A DNA stretch of 20,884 nucleotides from Acanthaster planci (Eukaryota > Echinodermata > Asteroidea > Valvatida > Acanthasteridae): positions 3,289,152 to 3,310,035 of the forward strand of contig NW_019091359.1 of the NCBI RefSeq assembly GCF_001949145.1, given 5' to 3'. Shown piece after piece: positions 7,846-19,800 of this stretch. The first letter of the stretch is position 1. The number at the start of each line of letters is the position of its first letter. A model generated the notes under the pieces. That model was not told the DNA's origin and ran no database searches. It worked only from the letters and a program-made list of their open reading frames with translations. The position numbers were made by a program, and so were the translations under genes.

Positions 7846-10800
7846 GTACTTTTGATTAGTGAGATTACAGCATTATTTTTGTGTGTTAGTTTTTGTTTGA
7901 GATGTTAAACTATACAACAGACGTTTGAAGAGGCAATATGGAAAGATTATTTTGCAACCTAGATTAGCGTACCCGGTAGGCTTACCCCCTCGCCCTCTGG
8001 CTGGCTCGTGACTTGGGGGACTAGTCATGGTAGTGCATGTAGTACTACTTGGCCCTAGCCTTATTGCTGATATCGCATAGGTGATTTTGCACAATGTTGG
8101 AAAGGCATTGTGGGAAGGAAAAGGGGGCAATGTTTGCTCCTTTTTCCTTTCAACTTTCTCGTCATGAAGCTCTTGAATGAAATTATGCACTGACATTAAT
8201 ACTCATACTGTCGATGATCAATCGTTACATCGGCATTTTTCTAGGCCTATGTGCGAATTAAAAGCTTTTCCAGTGACAATTCAAGAAAAATGTCTGCAGA
8301 GCGTAGTGATAAAGACTTTGATTTTACAGACCAGATAAAAAATTAACCGCGTGAAATTGTCCAGAAAAAGGATAACTGATCGCTGTTCGCTCGTGATTGG
8401 TGTTGGACGTCTGACATGGGCACTGATGACAACTTGGATCATTTTTTGCCAACTACTGAGGGCGTTATCAAAAATATAGAGTCTAAAAAAGCACTGCGCA
8501 CCTCAGTCATATTTGTGACTGGCTCTAGAAAAATGGGTAGTATTTAAGTTGCCAGATTCAGGTTGTGAATTTTGATGTGGCTGGATTTTGTACACCGAAA
8601 GCTACAATTTGATATATGAATGGCCCCTGTGGTGTGGGGTGTGCCGGAGATACAATGTAAATAGACATTTGTATATCCACATTTTCGGATTCATTTTCTG
8701 CTTTTTTCGAAGCACTTTTCGAGAAAAAGCTCAAAAAGTGTAGTGCTTGGAAACACAATGTTATCTAGGATTTCTTACTGAATGATCAATTTTTCATCTT
8801 TATTCATCAGTGTCCATGTTTGTATTTTTCCATATTATAGACGCTATTAAAGGAAAAACGCAAAATCACATTTTTAAAGAAATGTTGCCCTCTCCAAATA
8901 GAACAGGCCATTACGTGTTTTGGCATTGTGTGACGTAATACTCTTTTTTGCAGAGTGGGTTACATTTTGAGATTTCCCTTGCCAATGATGGGCATGGATT
9001 TGGCGGCACACTGTATTTTGTGACTTTTTTTTCAGTAATACACCTAGAAAGAGAATTTTTTTCATAACATCGAGATTAATTACTCATATTAAAGCTTTTA
9101 TGACTTATTTGAAAGAATAAAAATTCATGCCTTACTGTAACTTGAAGTGAAATTGACAAAAATTAAAATCAAGGAGAAGGAAAAAGAGACAGCGGTGGAA
9201 AATCGAGCTATATGTATGGCAAAAAAGTGGGTTTTTTTTCCCTCAAACTGAATCACTATACCAAAGCAATTAATGCAAAAAATAGACATTAACTGGCATA
9301 TTTTTTCGGAATAGGGCATTACCAATACCCTGTAAAATGACGTTTTAAATCATACCTGTATGAATTTTGGTGACGTAAGTTTTAGTGCAGCTGATCCAAC
9401 TTGTTTGCAGATGACTTTGTTCCTGCTGCTTCAGTGTTCTAGCTGCTTTGATATGCTTCATAATATTATTCCTTGTAGGATTTTAGTCAAACTTTCAACT
9501 ACTGAGAGTGAAGCTATTAGAAACTTTGTTTATTTTACATGTTTTAGAACAAATTTTGGTCAAAGTATTAAGCGTATAACAGGATTGTGTAAACATGTGT
9601 AAACATTGAAACTTTGTCCATAATTAACCAGAGGTATCTCAACAGGGTCAAATTCATTCATTTTTCCTCATGTACACAAGCATTTCGTAATTCATTAATT
9701 TGTTAAGTTTCCCAGGTTGTTGGATACCTTACCCATTGATGCTGCTCGGGAAATTGCCTTTGACCTCAACTCTTTTGTCCTAAAACTGAGAAATCTCTGG
9801 CCTTACCCAGATGGTAGCATTGTATTTCTGAAAAGCATTGCTTTCTGAGTGTGTGAAATTTTGAATGTTTTTTTTTATGAAGTGTTTATTTTAGTTTGCC
9901 ATCATCCGTTTATCGTATCATCACACTCATAACTCAACTATGTACATGTAAACTGCCACAGGTTTAGCCAGTTTTACACTGAATTAACTTAACTTAAATG
10001 AATGTATTTACTCAAGTTCATGTTTATACAATTATTTATTTATTTACAAGTACATGTAATTTGGATTTGTCCCTTTTTTATCCATAAGTCACTTTTTATT
10101 ATTAGTTGTTTGTTATTTTGTTTTCCGTGATACTTGTACCTGTAAGTGGCGGATCTCTGCTGTTGGATATCAGAATAAATAAATAAAATAAAATAAATTA
10201 TAAATAGGCCTAGGCCTACTCCCAGAACTGTGAGGCACACTCCGTGTACACGGAGTGCGCCTCCCAGTTCTGGGAGCAAAAAAGGCCTAACTACATGTAG
10301 GCCAAGTTAGGTTATTTGTGTTGGCCTGCAGCCAGCGTTGAACTGATCCCATATAACTATTTGGCACAATTGCAGAATACCCCGCCACTCAGTCATTCCA
10401 CCTCGTGGCCGGCTTTGAGGTCCAAGGTCACACATGCAGTACACATCGTGTTAAGATGACCACAAAAGGGCGCACCGATTCTGACTTTGTATCTGCTTAA
10501 CTGCCGACTCGGGACTTCTTTTGGACTTAGAATTTTTCTGCCCTTTCCCAATGACTTTGTGCACTTGCCACCCTTAATCTCCTCAGTTCTCATCGTACCC
10601 GCGAAGCCAACCAATCCCCATTAATTTTGTGTTGCTTCGTTCTAAAAAAATGCAACTGCCAACATGGGAGTCGGTGTGGTTTATTTGTCTGCAGGGGAAG
10701 AATTCTGTATTAGTCCATTACAGTTTTTGCACGTCATAGATACAAAGAAGTTTAAAGAGGTCATCTATTCATTTTAGGGGAATTTTAGCAAAAAAAGGTT

Positions 10801-13800
10801 GTACAATACTGGGGGGGGACAAGTCAAACAAAGTAGGGTAAACTTGTTTGTGTTTATGACATGCAAACATTGTGATGGTTAAATATGAAATATTTTCTCT
10901 CCGTTGTTAACATGCTGTATGTTCTTTGTGTTTGTTACACATGTTCCCCGCTTTCAAAATTTTGAATAAGGCATTCAGCAGATTGGAAATAAATAAATGA
11001 TGCCATCAATACTTGTCTGTAGAAAACTCATGACATACCATGATGTACATGTACGTGCGTGTATCCTGAGGCACTTTATTGTTAAAAATAATGGGATATC
11101 TTTCCAGACATTCCAACTGCAGCTGAAGGTGATACTGGATAGAAATAATGAAGTACTTAGCCACTTGGAGCAGGTTGAAGCCTCAATCACTGGACTGGAC
11201 AGCTCCGTTGTCAATAAGGATGCAATCAGAGGAAGTATAAAGGTTTGCAGAGTCTCTAGCAAACAGGTCAGTTCAATTGGCAACTTATCAATCACCCCAA
11301 CGTTGGAAGTTGGGATTTTCTTCCTTATTTTGAAATCACAAATTGCCCTGTTAACATCTTGTTGTGTGTTACAGTTCAACTCGTCTTTTTGTACATCCTG
11401 ACCGTCAAATCTCTACAAATGTTAATTGCTTCTTCATTTTTTCCCTTGCGTTTTCTGTGCGCTTGTGCACTATAGGTCCAGGAAATTGCTGAGAGTCAGT
11501 GTGGAAGTCTTGAGGGACAGATAAGAGAACTAGCCAGATACTCAGATGATGATTTACATGGTGATATTAACAGGTAAGTGTAAGGCGGGGTTCTAGACAT
11601 TCTCATGGGAGAAAGGTAGCATAGGTTTGTGACCGTATGTAGCGCATGTGCAGTGAAGTTGAAGTACAAACAACCCTCGTCAATCGTTGTCAGGTCATTA
11701 GGCTGAAGGGGAGAAAAGGTGGCTGTAGGAAGGACAAAATAGCTAAATTAAAAGAAAATGGTCAGGTACTAGTGACATACTGTTTTCTGACATTTGTCTG
11801 GTCCTCTCTGCTCTGTGTTATTAAAAAATATTTATGGCAACCAACGATGCAACCAACCTCAACAGGCTGGTCACGAATAGTTGACTACAGTAGTCCAACC
11901 ATTGTCGACTAGCATGCGTTCATCAAAACGAGTTAGTCAAACCATGGTTAACTACACGTATGGTCCTTAATTGAACTTGCCCTCAGGTGGACATCAACCT
12001 TGGCATTCCTCCTAGGAGTCTTTCTGAATCTTGACTGCAAGATACTGGTGCTACATGAATTGTACTGTAACTTTCTATTAATGTAGTGAGTTGGGGATTC
12101 CTATTATCATTAAGTTCATTTATAATGTACATGTACCTCTGAACTCTACATGTGAGCAGGGCGTGAGTTTGGGTGGACCCTGCACGTGACAAAACGTTCT
12201 TTACACATTTGTTGGCCAGAAGTGGCCAGATTGTATTAGTTTTGGGCACAACTTGATATACTTTTTCACTACTGGGAGCATGGCTAGAAGTTTCCTAGAC
12301 TAGGTAGTGGACTCTTCGACTTCAGACTCCGGAGTTGGCTGTTGACTTGGCTTCGGCTAGCAGTATGGCTACGCTTGGGTTGACTTAAGCCAAGTTGACC
12401 CTTGAAAAAAGATCCGGCAAATCTTACAGAAATGTGAGGCTCCAGTCGATGTTCCTGTAGCCATCCGTTTCTTTCCGCTCTCCCTATCTTTTTCGTGCCT
12501 CGATTCGGCCTCTGATTCCCCCTTCAGCGGCAGATGGACTGCAACCCCCGAGCAATTGGCCAGGGGCTGGACAGCTACATTCATATCTTTCTTCATAAAT
12601 TCATAGCGGCCAGGTTCTTTCTTAATCCTACAAATCCTCCAAACTTTGTTGTTGAACTCAGGTCTGGAAGGGCAGGAGTTAGGATGATAATGATTTAGAA
12701 AATGAAAGAACTGTCAACAAGTCATGACATCTATCATCCAGTGTCAGTCCATTTCAGTCCTTTTTGTCCACTCCATGTTTCTTGTGAACTGACGTATGGG
12801 TTGACTTACGATTGAAGAGTTAAAAGTTTTTCTAGTCATTCATTTTAGAGAAGGACAGCAGGAATAAGGGACTGGTGAAGCCAACATTTATTTCTCTGTT
12901 TCTCAAGGGTCCCAGACACAACCTTCTCTTCGGTCAAACAACAGCTGATGTCACAGTTGGATTACAATGTGGCGTTGCAGAAGGACAAGGCCGCACTGGA
13001 GACGAGGCTTGCCGAGAAGCTGGAAAAGTTGGCACAGGTCAATAAGATGAATGAAACACTGCAAGGGGATGTGGAGGAATCACAGGAAAAGATGAGAAGT
13101 GTCCTAGAGAGGTTGGACAAGACAGCAAAGGATGGTACGTAGGTAGTAAGAAACACTTTATATGAATGGAATTGGAACAGGTGTTATTGTCATGCAAATA
13201 GTTTGAAAAAAACAGACAGCTTGTGGGATTGTTGTCCATTCGTACATGTTGATGTATACACTTAAAAAAATGTCTGTCTGTCTGTCAAGGGATCTTGTCA
13301 AGTGCTTCTCATGAAAATGTCTTGATGTATATTGTGACCTATCTCCCCTCAAGAAAGACAACATACATCCATAGAAAGAAGTTGTATACTCAAGACTATG
13401 GTTGAAAGCTGTGTAAACACAACTACAGATATTGTTCTTACCACAGAGCCCAATGATACTTCCTGGGTGTACAACACAGGATACCTGTACATTAGAACTC
13501 TACATAGGCACTTCGGAGGAGAGCTTTCAAAAGCCAAATCAATCTACCTGTTTTGATAGATTAAAACTCCTGTTAAAGAAAGATAGTGGTTGTACAAGCC
13601 TGGAATTTTATTTGTGGTGAATCAAGACCACTTTTCTTTTGATAAGAAATCAAAATGTCTAAGGGAACATTTTAAGTGACAGCAATGGAAACCAAAGGTA
13701 TATCGAGGGAAAATGAATTTCAAGCCTGAGTGTAATTTGCTGACAAGAATTAGAAGTGAGCATATCATAGCGCTTTCATTCCCTCTTGACCTATGTAAAT

Positions 13801-16800
13801 GAACCTTATATGACAATTACATGTGTGTTTCTTCCTCAGCTGAAGACAGACTAGATTGTCTGGAGAAAGAAACCAAGAAAGCGCAGAAGGCATCTGAGGA
13901 GTACCAGAGATTGTATGAGGCAGAGAAGCAGAGAGTTGAACACTATGAAAAGGAAAGAGGGGAGAACAGGAATCCAGCAAAGAGGAGGTAAGTGACAGGT
14001 CAGAGGTCAGAGTAACAAGCAATGACAGCTCATTGCTTTGTAAAATCTGTATTTTTTGTGAGTGATACATGTGTAGCATGTAGCTGTGGTAGATAAATCC
14101 ATCAGTTTCCTCTGACACCGGGTGTTTTGAAAACACAAATTATTCTACATTTTTGTGCATGCATATGCTGTACTTCACTGCTTTCAAGTCCATCACATAG
14201 CTAGATTCTAGAAAGTAGCTCTTTTGACTCTTTGAACTGCAGACTGGTTGGTTGTATTAAGCACACCTATGTGATGATGAAGACTCTCGTGTATGAGTGT
14301 TAGAATCTATAAAACAAGAATTAAAAGTTCACGTTAAACCAAGAGAGTTTGAATCCAGTCAGTACCTTCATCATCTGTTAAGTACCACCTTCTGTACCTG
14401 ACATGCTCTCAACCAATTGGAGTAGGTAAAGTGGGGAAGGTAGTTTGGAATACTAGTTAACAAGGGACTTGTCTCAAGTCTAATACAGAGTCTGTTGATT
14501 TTTGTCCTAATTAAAACTAAAATATCAGATACTAAAACAACTTATGTGGCTTGTATTTATTCATAGATGTCTGGAAAACAGCTCCTGGTGTTAAATTTGA
14601 TGTGTGGGAATGCAATATCTGTTATATCTTCAGACAATGAGAACAAGGCTGTTTCTATGGAAACCTCACTTCTCGACCAATCCAATAGTCTTCTGTGCTA
14701 GATTGCTCTTCCTCCTGGTCTGTACTTCTTATTCTGGTATCTTGTTTTCTTGAGATAAGTCAGCATTCCATCCAACTAAGACCGTATCTCCTCCATCACG
14801 TCTCTGCATCTTATCCTAACATCCTGTTTCCTAGCCAGCATTGCATCTCACTAGAACTGCACATTTTTGACAAGCCAGATTTTTCCCTCATTCATGACAC
14901 TATATCTCTTCCATCGTGTCTCCACATCTTACTCTAAGATCCTGTGTCTCTGCGTCTTACTTCAGCACCCTTTTTTCTTCAAGCAAGTCAGCATTCCATC
15001 ACCCTGATGTCTGACACCTGTAGCTACACATAAACGTGCTTCAACAAAGAAATATCTCATCCATTCTATCTCTGCTTCTTACATAAACACCCTTGTTGAC
15101 AGTCTCGGCAAGCATTCCATCCTACCAAGACCTTGGCAGACCTGCACCACATTATCCACTCCAAACGTCCCTCCATCCTGTCTTTACACGTACATCTCGC
15201 TCTACCATTGCTATTTGTCTCTAGGCAAGCCAGCACTTCATCCCATCGAGACCTCACTGCTATGGCTAGGCAAACTCGCACTTCATCAACCACCCCATAT
15301 CTCTTCCAAGCCCCTATGACCAGAGTCAAGTCAGCTGACCGAGTGAGACCCAAAGACATGGACACCAAGTACTTGGTTAGTGTGTGTTGAAAAACAGGCA
15401 TAGCAATGCAGAATGATGCTGTTAATGTTAATGCAGTGTAGCTGATACAAAATGATAAAAGGTAATGGTACTTATTCTGGTATTTGCAGTCTCCATTCAC
15501 AATTAAACCTTTGAGAGTGGAAGATGCCAACATGAATGTAAGGTGAAGACAGTTCAACACCATTCCCTACAAGGCAATCATGCTTGTTATAAAAATTGGA
15601 ACAAAAGTCCATGTGGTATGCTGTGCCTTGGTAAAATGCAGTGCTTTTATGTGAATTATGACTTACATGTGGCAGTTATATGGATTTGAATGAGATAATG
15701 GTTTTTGTGTTCTTGGGCAAGACTCTTTACTGCAATTGTTCCCTTTCACTCAAGATTATAAGTGGGAACCTATTCCTACTCGTACTGAACTCGTACTGCC
15801 TAAGATTGATCTCATTTTCCATGGAATTGCACTGTGATCATTTACAACTGATATGTCATTTGTGCACATTCTGCTGGAAACTTTTAAGTAGTTAGGACAT
15901 GACTGGGACAGTCACTTAGTGCAAATGTTAAACAGGCTTACTAGGCTTTTACTTGGAAATCACACGGTATCCTGAAGAGTTTACACATGAACCATATACA
16001 TGTAGTGTGTATCCAGCCATGGATTGATGAGCTTTACTCCTTGCTAGAGAATATATTCATGTCCCCAGAGTGAGATCTCTCATCCTCCAGGGTCGTGCTA
16101 CATCCTTGAAGTCATCTCTCTTGAAGTTAATCTCTTTGTCGTCTTCCTTCATCTTCTTAGTGTCTTGTGGACAAGAACAGAAGTCTTCACATGGAGGTGC
16201 GACGACTTCGGGATGAGAACGCACACCTGATGAGGAGCAGCAAAGACTCCAAGAGAGATGTGGAGATCATCCAGGTAGGCTGATGTATTTTCATGAAGTG
16301 TTTCATCTCTTTAGTCTGTGTCTTTTCTTTGTCTGTGGCATGATGCAGAAGACACCATGCCTTGCTTATTATACTGTGCAAACAAAGGCATTCCACAAAG
16401 AGCAGTAGGCAGTAGACAAGAAATAATTTGGAAATGAATTATGATTTTTAATTTCATGGTTGAACTTTGCACAATAAAAGATTTATTGGGTTTGAACGGG
16501 AAACATTTATTTCTTTAGGGCTCAAGGAAGTTGTTGTGAATCTGAAAATCCCCTAATATGCACTCATCAAATGACTTAATGTTTTAAGGAAAAAGTAGCT
16601 TGCCCTCAATTCTAATATTCAATTCATTATGTCTAACATAATGCCAGTCTAATGAAACCTTCAATAATCACTGTTTCCTATCTTGGAAATTGATCACCCT
16701 GTCATTTTTCATCCAATATCGCTCATTTCTGTGCATCATTTTACAATTTTTACAATATTCACATTCAAGTGCCTGCATTTTGTGGAATTGCTCACTGAAG

Positions 16801-19800
16801 CTGTTTAAACTTTTTTCTTCAACAGCGATACATTGCAACCTGCCAAACTCAAAGAAATGAGCTACAAGTCAGACTGCGACGAGAACAAGAAGAGGTAAAC
16901 TCAATCAGAGTTGATCAATTATCAAAGTGACTGTTAAACAAAGTCATGATGAGTAAAGACACCTGTTTGGTGAGGTGCATATTCTACTCTTCTAAATTCC
17001 GGTCAAAGTGAGAACGAGGAAACTACAAGATGCATGCATGTGTCAAAGATGAATCTGATGTCATGTAGTCAACTGTTTCACTTATGGCAAAGTTGCTTTC
17101 CCCCTTAACCTTTTGCTGTAAGCGGATTAGTGGCACTACTCAGTTGTATGACAAACCCTTATGTTATGAGTCTCACTGTGGACTTGAATGGAGACTACAG
17201 CTGGTAGACCAATCTAAGCAGGTGATTATGCAGGCAGGCCTATCATTGCTCTCACTGTTTCACTCACTGTCGCATTGAATAAGCGACCCTTGATGTACTT
17301 TCCAAACAAACCTAGCAAACTGGCAAATGTTTAGTGAGCCTTGCTTATTGCTTAGTAATGTCAAGGTTGGTCTGTACATGGAGATCACAGTATCAATTAC
17401 TTGTTTTGTAATCATAAATCATAGTTACTTTAACTGTAATGTGTCAGAACTGTGTATTTAAGGCCCAAACAGAGCTGTATTAAATTACTGCATAGCTACT
17501 GTTACTAGAGCACAGGTATAGCTTTATGGACTAGAAAGATTATAAGGATAAAATGGAATGAATCCAAAACAAATACATGTACATGTGCCCTAAATACAAC
17601 ACACCAGCCTCACATAACATGTAACATAAGCAAGCTTTATCAATAGCAGGACCAATTAAATTTGTTCATCAAAATTCATCTGCAGTGCATTGCATTTGTG
17701 CACATATTTACATTTTTTACACAGAGCCAAAAAAAGAAAGAAATTCTCAATTGTGCATTTAAGTTTTTAAAGTATTGGCTTTTATGATGCCTGTTCTGGA
17801 CAATTCCACACTAACTGTGGCATGACTGTCAAAATTTCAAATTGATTTTACAATGTTTTCTCTAGTTTTCTCTGGTTAGGTTTGCACCTCAATTTAATGA
17901 ATCCAAGGGGATATTATGGCAATACCATATGAAAAATTATAATTAATGAAATAATTCTTAACATTTATTTTCGTTACATTTTTATTTCTATACATGTAAC
18001 ATCTGGCACATAAAATGAAACGTCCGTAACTGCTTTAATTAACAAAGGTAGACTATACTATAAACTTTTGGTCCCTGGATAGAATAGACTGAGACCAATT
18101 GCAGCATAGTTTGTATAAAAGGCTAAAGGAAGCAACTTCACAGAGTTTTACTGAAATGCACCGAAGGTCTAAAGTCCGTAACATGCGTTTCTCACGCTTG
18201 TAACTGATTGATCAGTGAAGCCAAAACAAAGTTTCTTTAACCCTAACACTCCTCAGTCCTCCAACAGGTGAAGGATTGAGGAGGGTTAGGGTCAATATGT
18301 TTAACACTTGAATACAGGCTACAAGTATAAAAGCAAACAAACTTTTTTTCTCACCAGAAGTTAAATTGTTTATCAATTGAAACTTGGAAGTTGTATACAA
18401 ACGTAATGCCCGTAACAATGGAATACTCTGTTTGATAATACAGATGGAGAAATGTACCTAGCAGGCTTTACTTTGCACAGTGCTGTAATACAGCTCTATG
18501 TGCTTCAATGATTCACTGACATATTTTCTAGGACTCTGCCTGAATGCTTGAAACTCTTCAAACGTTCCCACATCAATGAAAACAAACAGTTTGTTTTGTA
18601 CACTTTTATCTACCGTGTCTAAATACTTAATGCTTTATTTGTAGCATCGTAGACTGGCAACGTCCATGAACAAGCAAGCCTCTAACTGGATTTCAGAGAA
18701 GAAGATGGTGCGTGGAATGGAAACAACGAGCAAAACAGCAAAGGTAGAACATAAACCGATGATGNNNNNNNNNNNNNNNNNNNNNNNNNNNNNNNNNNNN
18801 NNNNNNNNNNNNNNNNNNNNNNNNNNNNNNNNNNNNNNNNNNNNNNNNNNNNNNNNNNNNNNNNNNNNNNNNNNNNNNNNNNNNNNNNNNNNNNNNNNNN
18901 NNNNNNNNNNNNNNNNNNNNNNNNNNNNNNNNNNNNNNNNNNNNNNNNNNNNNNNNNNNNNNNNNNNNNNNNNNNNNNNNNNNNNNNNNNNNNNNNNNNN
19001 NNNNNNNNNNNNNNNNNNNNNNNNNNNNNNNNNNNNNNNNNNNNNNNNNNNNNNNNNNNNNNNNNNNNNNNNNNNNNNNNNNNNNNNNNNNNNNNNNNNN
19101 NNNNNNNNNNNNNNNNNNNNNNNNNNNNNNNNNNNNNNNNNNNNNNNNNNNNNNNNNNNNNNNNNNNNNNNNNNNNNNNNNNNNNNNNNNNNNNNNNNNN
19201 NNNNNNNNNNNNNNNNNNNNNNNNNNNNNNNNNNNNNNNNNNNNNNNNNNNNNNNNNNNNNNNNNNNNNNNNNNNNNNNNNNNNNNNNNNNNNCCAGAAT
19301 TATATCGATAACTTTGAGTAATGGTATTGCCATATTGATAATTTATGTATGGTATGGACACTTAACTTAAGATTCAAACAGTTTGGGCATTGGGAAAATG
19401 TAAATGTTTCTAATTAGGATTTAGCTGAGGATGTCTGCCATCATATCAGATAATAACTGAGCAGTGCACTCAGCAAGCTCAGTTGTTGAGTGGAAAGAGA
19501 TCAGTAACTAGTAAGTACCGATTAAGTCAAGCAAGAAGCCGTAGGTACAAGTCCTACCTTTGCAAATAAGTTTGTGAAAGACAGTTCTTTAAAATAGTGG
19601 TGAAGTATCTTGTTCTTAGGAAAATAGAATCAAGACTTCCATTTTCATGAATATTCATAGTCATCTGAATAAGTTTGCTCATTTACATGTATAAGTCCCT
19701 CCTGTTTTTCTTGACAGATACAATCTGAGTCAGTGCTTGGAGCATCCAGGAGGCTGAAGCTTCACTCAGTCAAGCTTAACGAGGACAAGCCAAGAGACAT

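Larger units (their letters stand above)
7846..11107 (+). other. Intron 1 of the coiled-coil gene (3262 bp)
   Basis: This holds AT-rich sequence with no supported exon. It carries a long palindrome at 10219-10276, an (AATA)n-type low-complexity tract at 10173-10206, and an exon-like open stretch at 9716-9848 whose phase does not fit the gene. A short open frame of 18 codons at 8290 has no context to support it. Confidence 0.6.

Noticed and set aside
8290-8346. Short frame MSAERSDKDFDFTDQ onward as an exon
   Set aside because: It is only 18 codons, has no donor site at its end, and its phase relation to exons 1 and 2 is unsupported.
10975-11401. Overlapping 134-codon frames on both strands
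   Set aside because: The plus-strand frame is exon 2 read through into both introns; the minus-strand frame is its shadow.
15066-15563. 165-codon minus-strand frame
   Set aside because: It is antisense to exons 6 and 7, whose plus-strand splice sites and phases fit the gene, and it has no recognisable domain.
18635-19370. Long open frames of over 220 codons on both strands
   Set aside because: They exist only because they cross the run of N; the readable ends show no domain beyond exon 10 on the plus strand.
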